Assembly (NCBI GenBank): GCA_022059125.1
Contig: JAEUWY010000001.1
Coordinates: forward strand, 4,340,001-4,404,000
From: Corynespora cassiicola
Lineage: Eukaryota; Ascomycota; Dothideomycetes; Pleosporales; Corynesporascaceae
Direction: 5' to 3'
Length of the DNA stretch: 64,000 bases
A program made the position numbers and the translations under genes. Position 1 is the first letter of the stretch. Every line of letters starts with the position of its first letter. The notes below the pieces were generated by a model. That model was not told where the DNA came from, did not search any database, and was given only the letters and a program-made list of their open reading frames with translations. Shown here in pieces: positions 10,993 to 20,536 of this stretch.

Positions 10993-13160
10993 TCACCAGT
11001 CGTCCTTGCCATCGTCCTCGTCATCTGTAGAATATTAGTAAATTATTGATCAGTAAATGGGGAACAGTACACATACCACTATGGCTGACCTTGGCTTTTC
11101 TTGCTGCAAGCGCGCTGGCCAAAGCGCCGGCCATACCAGCCTGTGGTGTTGCCGCGGCACCGCCGCCGGGGCTTGAAGCAGACTCCTGGCCAGGCACCTG
11201 AGCCCCGCTTCGATCCCTCTTCTCCGAGTCCGACACCTTCTTCAACCTAGCACCACCGCGGATGTCCGCAAGCAAGTTGTCTCGTCCACCAGCCGGCTTG
11301 GGCAACCCAGCGGGGGGCATCGCTGGGGGGGGAGGAGGCCCAGAACCTGCTGGCATAGGAGGTGGGGGCGGTGGTCCAGAGCCTGGAGGCATGGGTGGTG
11401 GTGGCGGGGGTCCGCCGCTCGGGGGAGGGGGGGCGGCCTTTGGCATTGGCGGAGGAGGAGGGACTGCAGAGTTTGGCATCGGAGGTGGAGGAGGAGGAGG
11501 AGGAGGAGGAGGAGGAGGAAGCGCAGAGTTTGGCATTGGCGGCGGTGGTGGGGGTGGAGGTGGCGCACTGCTCGCCGGTAGAGGAGGCGGTGGAGGTGCG
11601 CTCGAAGTAGGCGGTGGCGGCGGAGGGAGCGGTGGAGCATTCGACGCAGGCGGTGGAGGAGGTGGGGGCGGTGGTGGAGCTGCACTTGTCGGGGCTGCTG
11701 GTACGGGGCGCGACGCAGATGGAGGCAATGGCGGCGGAGGTGGGGGAGCGCTGCTCGCAGGCGGAGGTGGGGGCGGCGGTGGAGGAGGAGGAGCTGCCGC
11801 ACTCTTTGGAGGGAGCGGTGGGGGGGCAGCGGGCGTCGGGGTGTCTCGTGCTGGCGGCGGAGGTGGGACAGGCCCGCGGCTTGGAGGTGGAGGTGGGCCA
11901 GAGGGCACGCGGTTCCCAGCAAATGGAGGAGGCACGCCGAACTTGGTTGCTGGCTTGTCATCGTCCTGTACAGGAGTCTTGGGCGGACGCGGTGGAGGGG
12001 GAGGTCCAGGGTTCACGAGACTGTTTGACGCAGCGCGAGCCCTCGATGGGGGTGCAGGAGGTTCGTGTGCAAATTTTCCGGCGTCCGCAATTGGGGGAGG
12101 AGCTGCGAATCGTGGCTTCGGGGGGCCTGGAGGCGGAGAGGCCTGTCGAGGAGGGGAAGGCGGCGCGGGACTTGCTGAAGATGTTCGGTTGATTCCTGAT
12201 GCATCCGCGCGTGTCCTTCGAGCCGGCGGGGGTGCTGGGGGAGGCCCGCGTTTAGAAGTAGATGTTCCGCCGGTGCTCTGCGGGCTGATGGGGGCCCTTG
12301 ACGGAGGTGCGCTCGGAGGCGGTGGTGGCGGCGCCCTGGATTTCTTCTCGTTGTTCTCGGCCTGAATCCTCTCCTCAATCTTACGTTGCTCAATGTACAG
12401 CTTGATGAAATCGGCATTCTCCTCGATTTGGTCTTCAGTGATGCCCATGCCCAGCAGTTCCTTGAGAAGTGGCTGCAATGCGGGATCCGAGGTATCAATG
12501 GCCGAGCTTCTTGCACTGGAGGCATTGGAGGCATTGGAGTGGCTTTGCTGCGAGGGCGAGGTGACGCTGGGCGGGATGATGGACTGCGGCTGGGGAGTGG
12601 GCGTAGAGTGCTTGTGACCGAAAAGGCCTCCGAGCAGGCCGTGGCCGTGGCCTTTTCCATTTGTATGCACGGCCGAGCCGGAACCCACAGAGGCACCAAA
12701 GGGCTTGTTCCTCGTGTTCTTGTGCGCATTTTTCTCACGATCATCCATCTTCTTCTTGAACGTCTTGGCCTCCTTCTCATCGCTGAAAGAGAGGCCGGCC
12801 AGGCAGTCCTCGAGCTCGAAGGTGTGGAAAAAGACGCGGTCCTGATTGTAGGAGAAGGTGTCGTATATCTCCTGATCCCAGATGACGCCACGGTTGGCCG
12901 GCTGCGTCCCGTCAGCAAATTCGCGGCCGAGTCCGAGTTGGAGCACTTACCGAGACATCGACGAGTTTGATCCAGAAGGTGTTGCCCACCAGGTCGTTGG
13001 CCAGCACGGCAGCACCCTGCAAGCCCGTGTAGGTCCATCGGTGCCTGTTAGGGTAGGCAATGTACAGCTTGGCGACGGCGACAGCGTGGATCTTGTTGGA
13101 GGCCTTGGGCACGGTGCGCTTCACCGTCTGCTTGTCCTCGTCGGAGAGAATGGATGGCAT
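10993..13160 (-). CDS. LAS17: WASP/Las17 actin nucleation-promoting factor
   Basis: Activates the Arp2/3 complex at endocytic actin patches. Three exons inferred: 13160-12951, 12901-11077 and 11024-10993, giving 688 aa. The N-terminus is an EVH1/WH1 domain (about 1-115; AVAVAKLYIAYPNRHRWTYT, then FFHTFELEDCLAGLSF). A helical segment LLKELLGMGITEDQIEENAD lies ahead of a very long polyproline region that would bind SH3 proteins and profilin. A WH2 actin-binding motif starts near 608 (GGRDNLLADIRGGARLKKVS). A central helix (MAGALASALAARKAK) and an acidic tail DDEDDGKDDW complete the VCA module. The tail is encoded by a separate 32-nt last exon; without splicing the protein would lack the acidic Arp2/3-binding end. 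The plus strand through the polyproline part is extremely G-rich and produces long Gly-rich shadow frames. Confidence 0.95.
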
Positions 13161-14727
13161 GGTGGCGGGACTCGCGGGCGAGGGCTAGGAATGGGCGAGG
13201 AGCGCGGCGACGGGGGGGGGTGGGAGTGCTGTCGGGCGGTCGCCGGGCCTGGAGGTCGAAGGGTCCAGCTCAGCGGGGGGATGTGCTGCACACGACCACC
13301 AGGCAGCACATAAAGGCAGCGCAATGGGCGGCGGGCGTGGAGCAGAGCCGCGTGTGCACGGCGAGGCGGTTGGGGGTGGCGGCAGAAGCAATGGCCACGC
13401 TGGAGGCTCGGAATGGGCGTTGGGTGGTGAGGGTTGAGGAGGGAGACGTCACGCTGTTCGCCGGCTTCTGCCCAGGTGCTGCGGCTCAGCTAACAGCGGG
13501 ATACGGGGAACTAGCGGCAACTGTGCCAAGAGCAGCACCGCGAGCGAAACGCTTTCTCGACGGCACCAGTCTCTCTGGCCAGGCGGTACGGATGCTCCTG
13601 TTGCTTTTGTGCCGGCGCAGGGCGGGAACGCATATGCTGGGGGGTGGGTACTGGGCTGGGCTGTCCCGGCCGAGCATGGCCTCCAGCCTCGACATGCCCC
13701 CAACGTCATTCTGCGATGCTGCCAAAAGGCCCACCACCATCGCAGCGCCGTCGACACGCCCCCGACTGCGGCACGCCTCCGCCTGGGTTGCCCGGCTCTG
13801 CGCGAGGCTCCCGCCCAAGCCTCAGGCTGCATCTACCAGCGTGACGTTGCACAGCCAGACCGCTCCTCCAGCCCCCTCCATTTCCACCAGCTTCCATGCG
13901 CATCCACAGCATCCGCACCGTGCAGTGGCTGCTGGCTGCTGGCTGCTGGCTGGCGGCTGGCGGCTGCACCATGTACAGAACTGCCCCAGAAAAAAAAGTT
14001 GTAGTGGAGCCTCCCGAGAGACTCAGGATGACAGCCGGAAGAGCCTCACTGCACGGGGCTTTTCTTCCAATCGGTTGAGGAAGCGCCAGACGAACAGCCT
14101 TAACATATCCATGCCACGTGGGCTGCGTTAACACTCGACGATCTTTGCAGAAAGCCTTCTGGCCGTTGTTGCAGGCTGCTCCATGCTGCCTAAGTGGCCC
14201 GCAGCCGCCCAACCTGGAGACGCCATCCCTGCCATCGCCATCACTGACCATGATGCATCTTCGACCTGAGATCCCCATCACACCAAAATGTCTGCCTACG
14301 ACCGAAATCCAGCACCCAGCAACTCAGCTTCTGCTGTGCAATCACCTTCGCCGCCAAGAGAATTCCGTATTCGTAATCCTCGCATTCGGCCGCGTCATGT
14401 CTCCTTTGGCACTAGTGTGTGGCTAACATGTTCGGCGTGCCTGTAGGCTGATGCTGATCAGGCTCCCAGGCCTGGTGCGACCGGGCCCACGTCGTCAAGA
14501 CACTGCTGTTTAAACAGCCAAATGCTCATGGTCTAACAGGATGCAATCATCTTTGGTCCAGAGACCCGACATCATGCTTACCGACGACATCTTTGAGGGC
14601 TGGCTCTCTCTTCCCGCCAGCCTGTTTACTGAACTTTGCCCAATATCAGACGGGTCCGTCATCTCCCAGCATAGAGAAGATCAAAATCTAGACGGGGCGG
14701 GGGAGTCATTGCTATCGAACAAAAACC
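13161..14727. other. Intergenic, divergent promoter region
   Basis: About 1.57 kb, GC-rich, between the divergent WASP gene and the Zn2Cys6 gene. Several long shadow frames on both strands are explained by base composition: overlapping frames in all phases, Ala/Arg/Pro-rich, no domains. Near 13926-13965 the unit GGCTGCTGGCTGCTGGCTGG repeats imperfectly. No supported gene. Confidence 0.5.
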
Positions 14728-16630
14728 ATGAAACCCACAATCAATCGTAAGATCCCCATGAACGCCACAGAAAAGTTCCAAATTGTGCAAAGAGACATTT
14801 TTAACTCCACGTGCCCCGTCTCGTGCACCCCAGGCTGCCCTTGGGGGCTGGATAGTCAACAGATTTTCACGGGGCTGGCGGGAGACGGCCCTATATCGGT
14901 TCTGCACGCCCATGTACTGACTTGCAGCAGCCCCGGGCCTGTCGTTCCCCACGACGGCACTCCCTCCGACTCAGCGGCCCGCAAGAGAAGAGGCCATACC
15001 AAATCCAGACTCGGTTGCATCTCATGCAAGAAGAGGAAGATCAAGGCACGTCTCTTGTCTTTTGAAGATCGTGCTTGACCATTGACCATATGAACAGTGC
15101 CAAGAAACATGGCCATCTTGCGCAAATTGCCTAAAGCGTGGATGTCAGTATGGTCTATTGGTATCTAGGTACGGCACTGGACATGTGACAAGACTGACGT
15201 ATTTGCCAAAGGCCTATGCAGGTACCCAACTGTGTTCAAGCATACCCAGCATGAACGCATTGTCTCAGAAGTGATGCGTGTCCCTCGTCAATCTGCTGCG
15301 TTATCCGACACCCCCACAATTTTCAGTGCGAATGACATGCGTCTTTTTCACCATTTCTTGCTTTCTGCTCACCCTTGCATACCTCATCAGTTCAAGACCA
15401 TATGGATCAGGGACGTCCCGCTGCTCAGCCATCGTGTAAGGCGAACTCACCATCTGGGGATCGACACGCTAAGATGTGCAGTACGAATATCTTATGCACG
15501 GCATACTTGCACTAGCAGGATCACATCTTTCCATTTTTGTTGATGACTCCAGTGGAAATTCGGGCCTTGTTCATCGTCAAAAGGCCATTGTTGGGCTCGA
15601 GAGTGCGTTTGCCAAGTGGCCGCTGAATGCAGAAGAGGCTCATGTGATGCTCGCCACTTCATACGTGCTAGCCACTCAGTCGAATTATGTATGAATCTCA
15701 CTATACCTGGCTAGGTCGTCGCGCTCATGGCTATACCAGCTTCCAGATGCTCTCCTAGACCACATCCTTTCTCTTCGAGGATGCGCCCTACTCTCACAAA
15801 TTATCCACGACAACCTCCTCGATGGCGCCTTTTCCGCCGAGCCGCAGACACACACCCACAGTGCTGAAGTCATATTGAAAAATCTGCCAGACTTGGACCA
15901 AACGATAGCAAGAGAAGCACTCCACTCCCTCGCCGCCTTCTCACACCTACTCCCTGCCGCCCACGAAATAGAACGCGAGCTCGTCGCCCAACTAGCCAGC
16001 TGCATCCAACCGCTCCTCCTCTCCGCCCCCTCCGCCCCCGCCCCCAACACACACCCCACTCCCGAAATCACAGCCCCTAGCACATCTGCCGCGAACAGCT
16101 CCCCAACTTCAATCCCCTTCACCATCCCCTCACCCGCCACCATCCAACACCCCCTTCTCTCCCCTTCCCCACCCGCCTCCTTCGAATCCATCAACTGGAG
16201 CACCATCACCGACGTGCCCCCCGGCACATCCCCAGACCCCACCCGCGCCTTCAACGCCCTCATGTCCTCCCTCACCATCCTATCCACCTGGCCCCGCACC
16301 GCCATCCTGCACCTCTTCGCCCCCGAGAACAAGCTCGGGCACGTGGTCCTGGCGCACTTTTGCGCCGTGCGGTTCGTCATCGCGCCGTTCTTTGCGCCCG
16401 AGGCGGCGAGCAGGGTGCCTATCGGCGCGATGGTGGAGTGGGCGGAGAGGGTGGTGGATGCGGTGGGGGATGGCAGGGAGGGGGATGGGTGGAGGGCGTT
16501 TGTGGAGTGGCCGAGGAGGGTTTTGGGAGTGATTGGGGTGGAGGTGAGGAGGAAGAGGGGGTTGGGGTTTGGGAAGGTGAGGGAGTTGTTGGTTAGAGAG
16601 CCGCAGGCTTTTAGGGAGGAGAGAGGGTAA
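14728..16630 (+). CDS. Zn2Cys6 transcription factor, Upc2-like architecture
   Basis: Nuclear DNA-binding regulator. Five exons inferred: 14728-15045, 15098-15168, 15222-15435, 15482-15688 and 15740-16630, giving 566 aa. The zinc cluster is C97-x2-C100-x6-C107-x6-C114-x2-C117-x4-C122 (GCISCKKRKIK then CQETWPSCANC). The last spacing is shorter than the usual x6. Intron 1 falls between K106 and C107 and appears to use a GC-AG boundary (GCACGT donor). The C-terminal half carries the fungal regulatory domain typical of Upc2-type factors: FSANDMRLFHHFLLSAHP, then YEYLMHGILALAGSHL and LPDALLDHILSLRGCALLSQ. The middle of exon 5 is Pro/Ser-rich. The start is uncertain; ATGs at 14728 and 14761 both precede the cluster. 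Targets cannot be inferred from context. Confidence 0.85.
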
Positions 16631-19600
16631 GGGGTGCTTATGTGGCGGGCGGGAAGTTTGTTTATTTTAAGTTGATGACTGTATGGAAGTTTCGATGTAG
16701 ATGGACCATCCCTCCTCATGAATAAGGACCTGTTTGCTTTTTTAAGGAAATACTCAGCTTCATCTCCTTGCAAGACCCTCATCCTTTTAAAGAGAGGCTA
16801 AATTTTTTCAGTATCGAATAAATGCCATTAAAAGAAGCAGACCGCTCTTGTCCTCCGTGGCTACTATTTTTATCGTCAATTCTCTTGAGGTAATTGGTGA
16901 TACTTTTGCAAAGTTCATTCGACATGTCCAAACCATTCCCATACCTGGTCTACTTCATTTGCAGCTACTCTAGTCTGCAGATCTTGATCCGGGTTCAAAA
17001 CTATGCATGCAGGTGGCGGCCCAGCTAAGAAGCCAAAAAGTGTAGTGTTTCAGCTCCAGGACTGTGGTACACTACAACTTGACTGCTGCAGCTAAACACT
17101 CACCATTCTCTGTTAGTGTACCACGAACCAGAATACACACAAAAACTGTAACTTGACATTTGTCATTCTAAAGATTGATACTTTCCAGAGTCCAACCCTG
17201 TTCCAAAGTTAGACAAGACCGCCACAAACAACAACTCCATGCCAACATTGCACACCTACCCCCTCAGCGTCCTCCCCACCCATCCCAACCCTACCACCAA
17301 CCCCCAATCTATTCTTAGCCATCCAACCACACCCCCTTCGAAAACCTTCTAGATGCCTCCCTCCACGTTGCAGCCCTACCTGTTAGTCACCCCTCACCTC
17401 CCCACCCTCCACCACCACCACCATTCAGCATACCCCAACCGTTCCCTCTCTCTGCCTAAGCACACAGCTCCAGACGCAGTCTACGCCAAACCCACACTTG
17501 GTCTCCGTCCCTCCCTCCCAACCCCCCCAGCATCCTAAAAATAGCCCTCTAATTCCCACGGGACGGCAGTCACACAAACTCGGTCCCTGCACACCACACC
17601 AAAACGGCAAGAAAAAGGCAGCTAAAAAAAAAAACCACCATAAAAAAAAGGCAGCTAAAAGACGGGATTGGGTGAATATTACATGACATATACCTCACTA
17701 CTTTTTCATGTAAGCGAGCAAGCGAGCGGACGGGGGAGGGGGTTTAGATTGAACGTCAGGCGGGGTCGTGTCGCACGGCAGGATTCTATTTTGGCGGGAC
17801 GCGATGATTCGGGCGGGTAATACAGAAGCGCGGCGGACATCAAGGGTTTTGCTAGAAGAGGGCCGTGTATTTTTCATGCGGGTGAGATGGAGCGATGCTG
17901 TGCTACGGTCTACGCTCAAGGCAAGGCATGGGGAAAGAAAGAGGCAGCTAGAAGGAAGAATTGCGGACGGGGGAAGCGGTCAGCGGGTTGGGCTTGGGAT
18001 TGAGCGTCAGTGGCACGTATCTGCGAGTGTCTTGATTGCGCTGGGGCGCTTCCGGTCAGGTAGAAGCAATGACGAGGCGGCGGCGCGCGGGGACGGGTCT
18101 TTGTGAAAGAAGGGAGCTTCCTGATCTGGGGTGCGAGCGTCTATCGGTCGCTATCGCGGGGATGGCGGTAAAGATGTGTGGGCGTGTGTGGAGCTTGGTG
18201 GTGCTGCATGGGCGAGGCACAGCTGTGTGCTCGGCGACGGTGCAGTGCAGTGCAGTGCAGTCGCTGGATATCCACCCCCCCTCGCCATCGCTGTCTCGCA
18301 ACCCGCCCCACCGTACCTCGGGGTATCTACGTCTTTTGAGGATTCCCCAACGTTATCACTGAGACGGGATGGAAGGGAACTTATAAGCGCTCGGTATCGC
18401 GGCGGCAGAGTAGGTTCATTTAGAGTTGGCAGCCACCAACGCCCGTTGCTGAGAGACCAGCGCGTACAGAGACCTGTGCCTGGAGATCTCTCGTTGCGCC
18501 TTCTCGGGCAGCGAGGGGGAAAAAAAGCAGCGTGTGTGCGGCCAGAGGGCTGATAGGGCTGGCGGCTGGCAGCAAGCAAGCAGACAAGCAAGCCCAGCTA
18601 GTCCTGCAGGATGCGGTCCCCAAGATGGGGCCGCGCGCGGTAAACCCCTTTGGGGCGTCAGTCGGGCGCCTAAAGGTTGCCCTTTGTGGAGCACTCGTTT
18701 GCTACCCAGATCCGTTTCGATGAGTGCGAGATGCTGTTTGGCCCTTTTGGAGGCCTCGGGAGGCAGTGATGCGCTGGCTGATGTGACGAGTGATGGTGCA
18801 AAAGGGGCCCCGAAAGGGGTCGGGCGGACTGGGCCGCACGACGGCTTACCCGGAAGCCCGTCGCTGATCTCAATGGCTCTGCTGGGTGATTGTGATAAGA
18901 TACGGGCGCGGTTGGCGTATGGCAGAGCGTGAAGCCCGTCTTGCGGTGCGAGCGAAGCGGCGCAGTACATGCGGGGTGGAGCTGAGGGCGGGCTGCTGTG
19001 CGAAAGCGAAAAAGCTCTCACGGATCGATGCTCCATCCGCAACATGGCCCGTCCCGGTGGTTTTCTTCGGCACTCATGACTGTCCAGATTCGACAGTCCA
19101 CGATCTTGGTCCAAGGTTGATGGAAGCTTTCCACCAGCCAGCAGGCGGACCGTGGGCAGCAGTGGGGCGTTACGAAAGCTTAGCCTGCGCCTTGCCCGAT
19201 TCGGCCTGGGCGGGCGCTTACACGTCCCCTCAGCGCCAATCGCCCCTCGCTCCCTCTTCAACACCAATGATCCGTCACCGCTCGTCGCCCTTCCCATGCA
19301 TCGCCTGCAAGTTCCGCCAGCCTGTGCGACCCCGTCCCCGCTCTCCATTTGCTGGCCGACTCATGTCATGCGAACCAGGCCGTCCGCATTGGGTTCCCCA
19401 CCGTGCGGGCCTCTGTGCCGAGCAAGATACCTGTCCATGCCCTGATTTGACCGCATTTCCACGAGGTGGCTGCGTGATGTCGGCATCTCGCCCTCGCCCA
19501 GGCCGCCATGTTCATGCAGTGATTTTTTGCGCCGACTCTGTACTCCTGGACGCATCCTTCCAATTCACGCGGTCTGACATCAGATGAGAGCAATTATCCA

Positions 19601-20536
19601 GACCACAGTACGGCTCCTGGGCAGCGGCAGGCAGACGAGATTCGCCTCCTCAGCGATCGGCAAGCAGAGAGGCAAAGGACGGCTTCGGGATGTCGAATCC
19701 GTCCGCCTGCCGCTGCAGCTCAGGACGCCTCCCGTGTGCAGCGCCCGCTCTGGATCAGGTGCGCTATCCACCCTGGCGTCCGCCCTTACCCATTGGCGGT
19801 GTTTGTGGCTCGCCACTCACGGCTCTCTGCTCCTGCAGGTCGCTTGCAGCGGTGATGTCCTACAGGCTTTTTGGATATATGACCTCGCCTGCCTGTGCGC
19901 GGGACAGGGAGCTCGATCTCCCCCTTCTGGAACCCCTGCTCTGAGTCGGTATCACATCTTGGCCCAATAGCGTGGGTGAGGTGTGCTGGGTCGAGCGGTT
20001 GAATGTAAGCTACCGTTGGTTGTGGGATTCGAGGGATTCCGCCGGACCCTTGACCCTGCTTGTCACCCTTCTCCACTTGCGCAAGGAACATAAGGAACAC
20101 TATGGCTGCTGCTCCGCACGGTGACCACATCTGACGAGCTCAGGCATTGCCTTCTCACCACCGTTCCCCTTCTTCTTCGCCTTTCTTCATCGCGAGCGTT
20201 CGCGACCCGGTCCCATTACGCATGCTCGCATGGAGCTGGATCCATTCGACGTCACACCAAACGCGACCCACTAGCGGCCGTGTCCGAGTACATCTTGAAC
20301 CAAGCTCCCGTTGCTTGCATTTGCACACCGCATTGTCCCATCCCAGAACGAGCACAATCGTGTCCCATGTAGAAAAGCGCGTCCTCGCCATATCTCAAGC
20401 TATTTGCTTCCCACATTCCACCACCCACAGGCCCAGGCCAATCCTCCGCCCTGGCTCTAGCTTCTGCTGGCAGAAGTGTTCCACCAAGTCCATCTCCCGC
20501 CACTCGGTCACCAATTGAACACCACAGGAGTTTGCC
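16631..20536. other. 3.9-kb gene-poor interval upstream of the ferric reductase
   Basis: No frame here looks like protein. Positions 17220-17580 form a pyrimidine-rich (CCACCC/CTCC) tract. Positions 17612-17660 contain two copies of AAAAAGGCAGCTAAAA separated by an A-rich spacer. From 17700 to 20500 the sequence is GC-rich with long Arg/Ala/Pro-rich shadow frames on both strands (for example 18416-19348 minus and 18886-19587 plus). These overlap each other and have no domains. A long 5' UTR or unusually large promoter of the downstream gene is plausible. A non-coding transcript cannot be excluded. Confidence 0.5.
18241..18260. repeat. (TGCAG)4 tandem repeat
   Basis: Four perfect copies of the pentamer TGCAG in the gene-poor interval. 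Short and probably neutral. Confidence 0.9.

Noticed and set aside
11262..12365. 367-aa Gly-rich frame on the plus strand
   Set aside because: It is the antisense of the WASP polyproline region (CCN codons read backwards as GGN). The minus strand has clear EVH1, WH2 and acidic motifs.
15685..16782. 365-aa minus-strand frame
   Set aside because: Antisense of exon 5 of the Zn2Cys6 gene, where the plus strand has the conserved regulatory domain.
16975..17020. Possible tRNA B-box (GGGTTCAAAAC)
   Set aside because: No A-box or cloverleaf could be placed around it.
18416..19348. 310-aa minus-strand frame in the gene-poor interval
   Set aside because: Arg/Pro/Ser-rich composition driven by GC content, overlapping equally long frames on the other strand, no domain, no helix periodicity.
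18886..19587. 233-aa plus-strand frame in the same interval
   Set aside because: Overlaps the above in antisense and has no protein-like segments.
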